Below, piece after piece: positions 53,422 to 60,504 of a DNA stretch of 64,000 nucleotides. Both the position numbers and the translations under genes were made by a program. Below the pieces are notes generated by a model. The model made no database searches. It was not told the origin of the DNA and saw nothing but the letters and a program-made list of their open reading frames with translations. This stretch comes from Methanomassiliicoccaceae archaeon UBA72 (GTDB taxonomy: Archaea > Thermoplasmatota > Thermoplasmata > Methanomassiliicoccales > Methanomethylophilaceae), in NCBI GenBank assembly GCA_002509405.1, contig DAVO01000013.1:463-64462 (forward strand), read 5' to 3'. The first letter of the stretch is position 1; every line of letters begins with the position of its first letter.

Positions 53422-53453
53422 ATGGGGTTCCAGTGAACCCCATTTATTTTTTT
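53422..53453 (+). terminator. Terminator-like hairpin after radA holding the next start codon
   Basis: ATGGGGTTC (53422-53430) and GAACCCCAT (53435-53443) form a perfect 9-bp stem around the 4-nt loop CAGT, followed by TTATTTTTTTG. The first two bases of the GTG start of trmG10 (53433-53435) lie in the loop. It may terminate radA transcription and also affect initiation on the downstream gene. Confidence 0.6.
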
Positions 53454-54425
53454 GAACTTTCGGGCGAGCTCGGAGAAATGCCCCGGGCAGAGGCGGTCAG
53501 CTGCTCGCTCGCCGAATCTGACGGCGATTGCGTTGTCTACTTATCGGGACCTGGCTATGTCGCACTCGCGCTGCCGCCGGAAAGCACACCTTATATAGCC
53601 GGCAGACTGGCACTTACCCACGGCATCGGACGTTATATAGGGTCTTTCGACCCTGAAAGAATCTCGGACCTCGCTCCTTTCGACCTTCCATTCGGCAGCT
53701 TCGCGGTAAGGGCAAAAAGATTCAAAGGAATGATGGAGGAGGTCGATTCGCAGAAACTGGTGAGAGAAGTAGGTGCCTTGTTTTCCAAAAAGAACAGCGT
53801 GGACCTTAAGCACCCGGAAATCATTGTAAAGATGCTGATGAGCGACCGTGTGCACCTGTTCATCGAAGAACATAGGACAGAGACGGACCTCTTCGAAAAA
53901 AGGAAAGTGGGAGAGAGGCCTTTCTTCTCCCCCATATCGTTGCACCCTAAATATGCCAGAGCGCTCATAAACCTTACCGGGGTAAAGCGTGGTGAGACCG
54001 TTCTTGACCCGTTCTGCGGAACCGGGGGGATAGCCATCGAGGCTGCGGAGATGGGCATGAAAGCCATCGTCTCCGACTTCGACCCGCAGATGGTGGCGGG
54101 AACTGAAGAGAACATGGAGTTCTATGGGCTCAGGCTGCACGGCAGCGGCGTAATGGACATCGGAGAAATATCCCAACGCTGGTCGGACATAGACGCAGTT
54201 GCCACCGATCCTCCATACGGACGTTCGACCAAAACGGGAGGAGAGGACATCGACCGGATATATTCCAGATCTTTTAGTTCCATATCCCGCGTCCTGCGTC
54301 CCGGCGGATCTGCGGGAATAGTGTTGCCCCATGAAATGGACACTCCGGAGATGAAGCTGGAGAAGTTGTTCCCGCAAAGGGTCCACGGTTCTCTCACAAG
54401 ATATTACCACATATTCCGTGTGTGA
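53433..54425 (+). CDS. trmG10: tRNA (guanine-10-N2) dimethyltransferase
   Basis: 330 residues: N-terminal THUMP domain (about 60-150) followed by a Rossmann methyltransferase with DPFCGTGGIAIEAA (SAM site) and catalytic DPPYG. This matches archaeal Trm-G10, which makes m2G10/m2,2G10 in tRNA. The GTG start is required by family N-terminal alignment (NPIYFFELSGE) but sits in the radA hairpin, with no clear Shine-Dalgarno. Confidence 0.9.
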   Translation: MNPIYFFELSGELGEMPRAEAVSCSLAESDGDCVVYLSGPGYVALALPPESTPYIAGRLALTHGIGRYIGSFDPERISDLAPFDLPFGSFAVRAKRFKGMMEEVDSQKLVREVGALFSKKNSVDLKHPEIIVKMLMSDRVHLFIEEHRTETDLFEKRKVGERPFFSPISLHPKYARALINLTGVKRGETVLDPFCGTGGIAIEAAEMGMKAIVSDFDPQMVAGTEENMEFYGLRLHGSGVMDIGEISQRWSDIDAVATDPPYGRSTKTGGEDIDRIYSRSFSSISRVLRPGGSAGIVLPHEMDTPEMKLEKLFPQRVHGSLTRYYHIFRV

Positions 54426-54459
54426 TTAACTATTTCAACGTCGAGCACATCAGTCGCCC

Positions 54460-55305
54460 GTGAACAAGTATCTGCGATTGTTCAGATTCGGCAACGGCGT
54501 AATGGGGATTGTCGGCGTGGTGGTCGGCGCATTCATCGCCTCGGGTTTTGACATCGCATATTACTGGCCAGGAATCATGGTCTCGAGCATCATTGTATTT
54601 ATTTTCATGGCGGGCGGAAACGCCATCAACGACTACATCGACAGGGAGATAGATTTGAAGGCCCACCCGGAAAGACCGGTTCCGCGTGGGGAGATAGCTC
54701 CCGATACCGCTAGGAACCTAGGTGCACTGATGATGCTTTCTGCGATAATACTTGGGATTCTGGCACTTATCGTTCCAGAGCTCCTGGACATCAGCTTCTG
54801 GGATCCGATATCTGCTGTTATCGTTGTGTTGGCGGCAGTTCTGATGATTTCCTATGAGATATTTCTCAAGCAACGCGGTTTCATCGGGAACGTCACTATC
54901 GCTGTGCTCACGGGGATGCTGTTCCTGCTCGGAGGAGCTGTCTGCGGAGACGTTATGGCGGTCGTACCCATGGCCCTTATGGCTATGCTGGTAAACATCG
55001 GCAGGGAGATATCAAAGGACATCGAGGACGAGGACTCCGACGAGGGCAGGAGGACGCTCCCTATGGTGATCGGAAATACGAATGCAGCCATCGCCTCGGC
55101 TGGATTCTTCCTCTCCGGAGTGGCACTTAGCGTCTGGCCTCTGCTTGCCGACCTGCTCAACGATTTCTACATGCTGGTATTTGCGGCCGATGCAATGTTT
55201 ATATATGCCGCGATTATTGTTTTCAGAAGCGCGCATAAGGCTCAAAAAGCTGCAAAGTTTGCAATGGCTATTGCACTTGTGGCCTTCGTTATCGGTGTGA
55301 TATGA
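54460..55305 (+). CDS. Digeranylgeranylglyceryl phosphate synthase (UbiA family)
   Basis: 281 residues, about eight membrane helices. The prenyl-diphosphate Mg2+ site N57-D58-x-x-D61-x3-D65 (NDYIDREID) and the second Asp-rich loop DIEDEDSDEG are present. It attaches the second geranylgeranyl chain in archaeal ether lipid synthesis. GTG start. It overlaps the GGGP synthase gene, which performs the preceding reaction. Confidence 0.92.
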   Translation: MNKYLRLFRFGNGVMGIVGVVVGAFIASGFDIAYYWPGIMVSSIIVFIFMAGGNAINDYIDREIDLKAHPERPVPRGEIAPDTARNLGALMMLSAIILGILALIVPELLDISFWDPISAVIVVLAAVLMISYEIFLKQRGFIGNVTIAVLTGMLFLLGGAVCGDVMAVVPMALMAMLVNIGREISKDIEDEDSDEGRRTLPMVIGNTNAAIASAGFFLSGVALSVWPLLADLLNDFYMLVFAADAMFIYAAIIVFRSAHKAQKAAKFAMAIALVAFVIGVI

Positions 55306-56045
55306 TGAACGTCGGACAATATCTCTCGGACAGGATGAAAGAAGGGACCATACACATGGCATTGTTGGACCCCGACAAACAGAGGCCCGAGGATGCGGGA
55401 AGACTTGCGGCCGCCGCAAAAAGAGCCGGCAGCGACGCAATTATGATCGGCGGTTCGACCGGGGTGACTTCGGAGAACCTGGGCGCGACCGCCAGGGCAA
55501 TCCGGGAGATGTCGGGGCTTCCAAGCATTCACTTTCCGGGCGGACCAAAGGAACTTTCTGCCGAAGTGGACTCCATATTCTTTATGAGCCTTGTTAACAG
55601 CACCGATCCCCTCTGGATATTCAAGGCTCAGGCGTACGCCGCCCCTTTCGTTAAAAAGCTTGGGATCGAAACACTGTCCATGGGGTACATCATCGTCGAA
55701 CCCGGAATGAAGGTCGGGGAAGTTGGGAAGGCCGACCCGATAAAGCGCAACGAGGTTGACAAAGCTGTAGGTTATGCCATCGCCTGCGAGATGTACGGTA
55801 TGAAATATGTCTACCTAGAAGCAGGCAGCGGAGCAGACAAGCCCGTGCCACCGGAGATGATACGTGCGGTTAAGGATTCGATTTCGATTCCTCTGATAGT
55901 TGGAGGAGGCATACGCACACCCGAGGCCGCCAAGATCGCGAGAGAAGCAGGTGCCGACGCTATCGTCACTGGCACATTTATCGAAGAATGCTCGGATATC
56001 GCACGCCTTAAGGATGTTGTGGATGCGGCGAGGGGACGCCCATGA
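55305..56045 (+). CDS. Geranylgeranylglyceryl phosphate synthase
   Basis: 246 residues, TIM-barrel PcrB-type enzyme: LLDPDK near the N terminus, GGSTGVT, MGYIIVEPG, YLEAGSGA and GGGIRTPE phosphate-binding loop. It joins geranylgeranyl diphosphate to sn-glycerol-1-phosphate, the first committed archaeal lipid step. Two consecutive ATGs are possible; the second has better spacing to GGTG. Forms an operon with the UbiA gene and the zinc-ribbon gene that follows. Confidence 0.94.
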   Translation: MNVGQYLSDRMKEGTIHMALLDPDKQRPEDAGRLAAAAKRAGSDAIMIGGSTGVTSENLGATARAIREMSGLPSIHFPGGPKELSAEVDSIFFMSLVNSTDPLWIFKAQAYAAPFVKKLGIETLSMGYIIVEPGMKVGEVGKADPIKRNEVDKAVGYAIACEMYGMKYVYLEAGSGADKPVPPEMIRAVKDSISIPLIVGGGIRTPEAAKIAREAGADAIVTGTFIEECSDIARLKDVVDAARGRP

Positions 56046-56383
56046 CCGAGGAGCAGGCCCCTATATCCCCGCGGGACCCCATGTGGCTAACTCCCGAAGA
56101 ACGTGGCGCAGGCATCACTAAAGATTTGAAAGTAGCAGCCCGCAGGTTCCTCTGCCCGGTCTGCGGACATGAATTCAGCCTTTTCCAGTCGAGGGCTGTT
56201 GCTTGCATCGCCTGCCCGAAGGCGAACCAGAACTGCCCGTACGTCAGATGCCCCTTCTGTGACAACGAGTTTCCTATAAGCGGATTCATCGTCCCCGACA
56301 AGGTGGACGCCGTTCATATGAACAACTATGCAGACGGCGTCTTCGACAAATGGATGGATTCTTTCGGGATCACCAGACGCTGA
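56042..56383 (+). CDS. Small multi-Cys zinc-ribbon protein, unknown function
   Basis: 113 residues with three Cys pairs: C38/C41 (CPVCGHEF), C55/C58 and C70/C73 (CPFCDNEF), plus C65. It likely binds two zinc ions. No catalytic motif is visible. Its ATG overlaps the GGGP synthase stop by 4 nt, so it is cotranscribed with lipid genes; archaeal paralogues of this kind are common and unassigned. Confidence 0.7.
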   Translation: MTEEQAPISPRDPMWLTPEERGAGITKDLKVAARRFLCPVCGHEFSLFQSRAVACIACPKANQNCPYVRCPFCDNEFPISGFIVPDKVDAVHMNNYADGVFDKWMDSFGITRR

Positions 56384-56830
56384 TCATTCGACGGTAAGGA
56401 GCCCGTATCCGGTCTTTTTGTCTTTTTTTCTGATGGGGCCGGATCCTTTCATCTCGGTGATCACAACCTCGGTGACCAGCCATGCGATGACGCCCTCGCG
56501 GAAACAGCCGGTAACCGACCTGCCCTCCCTACCGATCGAACCGTGCATATGGAAGGTTGGCCTTCCTGACTCGTCCGGGAATATCGTTCCGAAGCCGGTG
56601 ACCTCGCTGGGCGCGTCTATTTTGAACTTCAGAGGCTCGATCTTCTCATCAGCGGGAACTTTTGGCCCTACCACCAGCACCGATCCCCCGTCCACGCCTC
56701 CGACGACGGAAACCGTGCCGTAGACGATTCCGTGTTCCAATGAAAAATTCTCTATCTCCTCGCGGATTATCTCCCCGGGATCCAGACTCAGGACGAACAT
56801 GCGTCCCGGGCGCATTTCCGAATACTTCAT
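56384..56830 (-). CDS. PPC/DUF296 domain protein
   Basis: 148 residues with the PPC fold pattern: MFVLSLDPGEIIREEIENF at the start, a GTVSVVGGVDGG strand, FHMHGSIGREG with conserved His pair, and GCFREGVIAWLVTEVVI. In plants the domain accompanies AT-hooks; prokaryotic single-domain forms are trimeric and of unknown role, possibly metal-binding. Last gene of a two-gene unit with the following minus-strand gene. Confidence 0.82.
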   Translation of the reverse strand: MKYSEMRPGRMFVLSLDPGEIIREEIENFSLEHGIVYGTVSVVGGVDGGSVLVVGPKVPADEKIEPLKFKIDAPSEVTGFGTIFPDESGRPTFHMHGSIGREGRSVTGCFREGVIAWLVTEVVITEMKGSGPIRKKDKKTGYGLLTVE

Positions 56831-56836
56831 GTTACG

Positions 56837-57205
56837 TCAGCGGTACTTGCCGTATTTATCAAGGAGCCTGCTGATACGGTCGAACTCCTCCTTGGTGAGC
56901 TCACCTGAATCGAGGAATGTCCTTACAAAATCTTTCGCTTCCTTGGTGGATGTCCTTGATGCTTTTGCAATGACGCTCGCTAAAAAAGAAGAAGCCTTAT
57001 CCGGGTCCATGGAAGACGCGGTCAGGATTTCGTTCATGTCGTATTTGAACGGACTCATCTTGTGCATGTTTAGCATCGACTGTCTTTTGGTCGCAACCTT
57101 CGTCTTCGGCTTGAATCGTTTGCTGTTCTTTTTCTCATTGCTGCCGGGACCTTTATTGGCGCTACCGGTTTTTTCGGTCCCAGGTTTTTTTACCGCATCT
57201 ACCAA
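56837..57205 (-). CDS. Basic N-terminal protein with helical C terminus, unknown function
   Basis: 122 residues. The first 45 residues are Lys/Ser-rich and likely disordered; the rest is helical, ending SGELTKEEFDRISRLLDKYG, resembling a short SHOCT-type segment. No family is certain. TTG start about 25-30 bp below TTTAAATAAT on this strand. Six bases separate it from the PPC gene. Confidence 0.55.
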   Translation of the reverse strand: MVDAVKKPGTEKTGSANKGPGSNEKKNSKRFKPKTKVATKRQSMLNMHKMSPFKYDMNEILTASSMDPDKASSFLASVIAKASRTSTKEAKDFVRTFLDSGELTKEEFDRISRLLDKYGKYR

Positions 57206-57361
57206 GAATATAACTCCGACCGAATGACTGAGTGGTATTATTTAAAGGTAGCTTATCGAACCCGATTAACGTAATAAATCCCAAAAACACGGAGATACAG
57301 AAAGAGTGGGTGAAAAAAAATTGTTTGCCGGCCTGTGCGACCGTAATGGGTTGACCTTTGT

Positions 57362-57640
57362 TCACTCTTCTTTGACGATCTTCGCTTTCGCCTTCTTCAG
57401 AGAGTTTGCGATCAGGATCGTGAAGATTATCGCTACGAACGTAACGACTATCGCGTAAATGAACAGACCCATCAGCTCTCCGTCCGAAGAGAATACGGAT
57501 GCGATTGCTTTCTTGATCGCTTCGTTCCATGCTAGTGCCGCCACCAGTCCGAAGGCTGCCGTGATCAATGCGGCAAAGGTCTCGAGGACCTGTACCTTGA
57601 ACTCATCTTTCGCTTTCTGTTTGTCTGCTGCATCTGCCAT
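57362..57640 (-). CDS. DUF5654-like small membrane protein
   Basis: 92 residues with two membrane helices; the segment EFKVQVLETFAALITAAFG and LAWNEAIK match the DUF5654 pattern seen in archaea. GGAGG lies 6 nt upstream of the ATG. Minus-strand T-rich sequence after the stop (TTTTTTTT near 57314) may act as a terminator. Function unknown. Confidence 0.75.
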   Translation of the reverse strand: MADAADKQKAKDEFKVQVLETFAALITAAFGLVAALAWNEAIKKAIASVFSSDGELMGLFIYAIVVTFVAIIFTILIANSLKKAKAKIVKEE

Positions 57641-57798
57641 TGATTGCCTCCATAGGTTCTGCGAACCCATGTATATATTCAATGTTGAGTATAATACCCT
57701 TTTCAGAAAAAGCGCTGCATCATGTAGACAAAAATAACCATCTGGGTATTGTTCGGTCATACTTACTTTATATCTCCCGAACCCGTAACCAAAGTTCA

Positions 57799-58641
57799 AT
57801 GACAGAAAAGACCGTAAAAAAATTTATCAGCGGAATTCCTGCCGTGGACGGAGCCGGAGTGCACCTTGTACGGGTGCTGGGGCATGACACGGTCTACGAT
57901 TTCGACCCTTTCCTTATGCTTGATTCCTTCGATTCGACTGATCCGAGGGACTATGTTGCCGGTTTCCCCAAACACCCTCACAGAGGGATCGAGACCGTCA
58001 CATACCTCATAAGCGGGGAGATCGACCACGAAGACAGCCTAGGCAACAAAGGCAAGATCTTGTCAGGCCAAAGCCAATGGATGACGGCAGGAAGCGGAAT
58101 ATTGCATCAGGAGATGCCTCGTCCTGCCGATAGGATGCTGGGGGTGCAACTTTGGATCAACCTGCCGCGCAAGGACAAGATGACCGAACCTAAATATTTC
58201 GATATCACCGGAGATATGATCGGAAAAATGATCATGGACAATGCTACGGTCCGGGTCATATCCGGGAACTATGAGGGAGTTACAGGCGTCAGCCCGCACC
58301 ATGTGCAGGCGACGTTCCTCGATGTTGAACTGAACAAAGGCTCTTCTATATCGTTGTACACGAAACCGGAGGATAACACTTTCATTTTCCTCATCGAAGG
58401 TGATGCGATCGTTCACGGCAAAACGATACGGGAGAAGACCGCCGTGCTGTTCGGCAAAGGAGACAGAGTGGCAGTATCTGCCCCTGAAGGAAAGAAGTCC
58501 CGTTTCCTGTTCCTCTCGGCGGAACCTCTCAACGAGCCGATATCATGGGGAGGCCCGATTGTTATGAACACAGAGGAAGAGCTGAGGTACGCCTTCGAAG
58601 AGCTCAGATACGGCGGGTTCATAAAACATGCTCCTGTATGA
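57799..58641 (+). CDS. Pirin-family protein
   Basis: 280 residues, bicupin. Pirin signatures are HPHRGIETVTYL (Fe ligands), QWMTAGSGILHQEMP and the C-terminal cupin with EPLNEPISWGGP. Some pirins act as quercetinases or redox cofactors of transcription; the role here is unknown. TTTATAT about 27 bp upstream suggests a leaderless mRNA. Confidence 0.9.
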   Translation: MTEKTVKKFISGIPAVDGAGVHLVRVLGHDTVYDFDPFLMLDSFDSTDPRDYVAGFPKHPHRGIETVTYLISGEIDHEDSLGNKGKILSGQSQWMTAGSGILHQEMPRPADRMLGVQLWINLPRKDKMTEPKYFDITGDMIGKMIMDNATVRVISGNYEGVTGVSPHHVQATFLDVELNKGSSISLYTKPEDNTFIFLIEGDAIVHGKTIREKTAVLFGKGDRVAVSAPEGKKSRFLFLSAEPLNEPISWGGPIVMNTEEELRYAFEELRYGGFIKHAPV

Positions 58642-58733
58642 CCGATGAAAATAGATGCGGATTCGGCGCTTTCGAATTCCTTGCTTCCGATATGTATCGA
58701 TCGCCGTCCACGGGAAAGTTGAAGAAGATGGTG

Positions 58734-58817
58734 TGCGGGGGATGGGATTCGAACCCATGAAACCCTGAGGTCTAGGATCTTAAGTCCTATGCCGTTGGCC
58801 GGCTTGGCTACCCCCGC
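58734..58817 (-). tRNA. tRNA-Leu (anticodon TAA)
   Basis: On the minus strand the acceptor GCGGGGG pairs with CCCCCGC, discriminator A, with no CCA encoded next to it. Anticodon stem TAGGA/TCCTA with loop CTTAAGA gives TAA, decoding UUA. A long variable arm (CCTCAGGGTTT region) and T arm ATGGG-TTCGAAT-CCCAT complete a class II leucine tRNA. Confidence 0.95.
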
Positions 58818-58897
58818 CCGGACGAAATAAACGCTTACTGTTGATTAATCTATCTGAAATGAAAACATATTATCTTTGAATGAAGTATCCAGCATGA

Positions 58898-59290
58898 ATG
58901 GCGTATAAAATCCCTGACGAGGAATCCGTTGCGGACTCAGTGCTTATAGTCATGCATAAGAACCCTCAGGTCAGGTCCCAGTCCGAGCTTACCTCCCTTG
59001 TAAGAGAACAGCTTTACTCTATGGACTCAAATTACAGGGTGAGCGGGGAACGCATAAGGAGGATAGGCATCAACAGGGGGATAATCGGCGTAACCATCGA
59101 TTACAATGCCTCCGGCGTTTCAAGGATACCTGAATTATGCCCTGTATGCAGAAATGCAATGGTCGCGATTAAGAACAGGACCCTTGATGGAGGGGTGATA
59201 GAGATGAGAAGGAAATGCTCCGTCTGCCCCTATACCCTGGGTTCCAATCCGACTGTTCCGGGAAGATATTCTTTTACCAAGAGGAGGTGA
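58898..59290 (+). CDS. HTH-like plus zinc-ribbon archaeal protein, unknown function
   Basis: 130 residues. The N-terminal 75 residues look like a small helical, possibly DNA-binding domain (SQSELTSLVREQLY ... SGERIRRI), followed by a zinc ribbon C81, C84, C107, C110. No named family is recognised with confidence. It begins a plus-strand series ending at acsB, and the next gene starts 37 bases after its stop. Confidence 0.65.
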   Translation: MAYKIPDEESVADSVLIVMHKNPQVRSQSELTSLVREQLYSMDSNYRVSGERIRRIGINRGIIGVTIDYNASGVSRIPELCPVCRNAMVAIKNRTLDGGVIEMRRKCSVCPYTLGSNPTVPGRYSFTKRR

Positions 59291-59327
59291 TCCTTCGAGC
59301 ACCTTCGAAGAGAGAAGGGAAAAGCTG

Positions 59328-59564
59328 ATGGCTGCCTCCGATATGCTTGAAGAGGCTTCTGAGCTTATCAGAAGTGCGTTGCGGATGTCCGGGCTCGAGA
59401 GACGAGGCGAGGAAGCGACCGGGGCGATACTGCATTACATCTATCTGAACGGCGACCCCTGCAGCATCCCAAACATTATCAGAGACTTGGAAAGCGACGG
59501 TGACGACCCCTGTTGGACCCGCCCCCTGGTATCGATTAAAAATTCCGACCGAAAAGATATATGA
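59328..59564 (+). CDS. Small protein of unknown function
   Basis: 78 residues, helical N-terminal half (SDMLEEASELIRSALRMSG) and a C-terminal half with DPCSIPNIIRDLESDGDDPCW. No family recognised. AAGGGA lies about 7 nt before the ATG. Tight spacing to both neighbours suggests it belongs to the acsB operon. Confidence 0.5.
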   Translation: MAASDMLEEASELIRSALRMSGLERRGEEATGAILHYIYLNGDPCSIPNIIRDLESDGDDPCWTRPLVSIKNSDRKDI

Positions 59565-59594
59565 TTGTTGGAACCTATCGGGCCAAGGGCTCCT

Positions 59595-60503
59595 ATGAAA
59601 TTTTGGGAATTCGCAAAGGTCAAGGATACTAAAATTAGAGTGGATCAGTGGCTTTCAGACACTATGGGACTTGTGGATGGCGGATGCGTATACAGCACGC
59701 TTTTCAGATATCCTGCGGAAGGTCCCAAGGATTATGAGATAATGCTCTCCATGTTCCCCCAGGAGAACTACCGCACCCTTACCCATATTACGATGTACAT
59801 GAAGGACGTGCCCGGGTCCAGCGCGCAGGCGGCAGGATTTCTGGCCGAACGCGAGATAAATATTTTGAATTCGGTGTCGCTCAACGGGATATCCGACACC
59901 GTGATAATATGGAAGATAATGGCCGACCTCAGCTTCGCAGGCGAGGCAGACCTTCTGCTGGAAGATTTCGAGCAGAGAAAAAGCAAAAACGACCCTTCTG
60001 TGTCGCTTATAGACCATATTGCCACAAAACCGGCCGAGATAGGGCGCTTGTTCCGCTCCGATAAGGAATATCACACAAAGGAAGAAGTCCGCCGCGCGGA
60101 GCCCTGCACCCTGAGGGGGGGAGTTTTCGATACCGCTCCGGGGTATGGGGACATTTTGAAAAACATTGACGGCAGGGACGTCATGATAGTAGCCGATGCC
60201 GACTCGTGGATGCTGTCTGTGACGTTCTTCAAGGCGAACACCAACCTGATAAAGATGGTGTTCGAAGTACCGGACAATCCCGGGTCCATGAAACAGGCAT
60301 TCAATCTGCTGGCAGGCAGAAACATCAACCTGATTTCCGTATTCAGCAAAATAAAGATCTGCTACCAGAGGATGCTTCTCGAGCTTGTTGCCGACATCGG
60401 CACCAGCGAGACCTCTGCTGAAGAGCTCCGTTGCATGCTACCGAAAGAGTTGGAAAGCCTTAACGGCGTATTCGTCCTTAAGGAACTCAAAGAGCTCAGC
60501 TGA
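59595..60503 (+). CDS. ACT-domain protein, unknown function
   Basis: 302 residues with two ACT-like regulatory domains: one around residues 65-115 (MYMKDVPGSSAQAAGFLAE) and one near the C terminus (FEVPDNPGSMKQAFNLLAG, about 220-280). No enzyme domain is attached. ACT domains usually bind amino acids. I prefer ATG with AAGGG upstream; an in-frame TTG ten codons earlier is possible. Its TGA is one base from the acsB ATG, so it is probably cotranslated with acsB and may regulate it. Confidence 0.75.
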   Translation: MKFWEFAKVKDTKIRVDQWLSDTMGLVDGGCVYSTLFRYPAEGPKDYEIMLSMFPQENYRTLTHITMYMKDVPGSSAQAAGFLAEREINILNSVSLNGISDTVIIWKIMADLSFAGEADLLLEDFEQRKSKNDPSVSLIDHIATKPAEIGRLFRSDKEYHTKEEVRRAEPCTLRGGVFDTAPGYGDILKNIDGRDVMIVADADSWMLSVTFFKANTNLIKMVFEVPDNPGSMKQAFNLLAGRNINLISVFSKIKICYQRMLLELVADIGTSETSAEELRCMLPKELESLNGVFVLKELKELS

Positions 60504-60504
60504 T

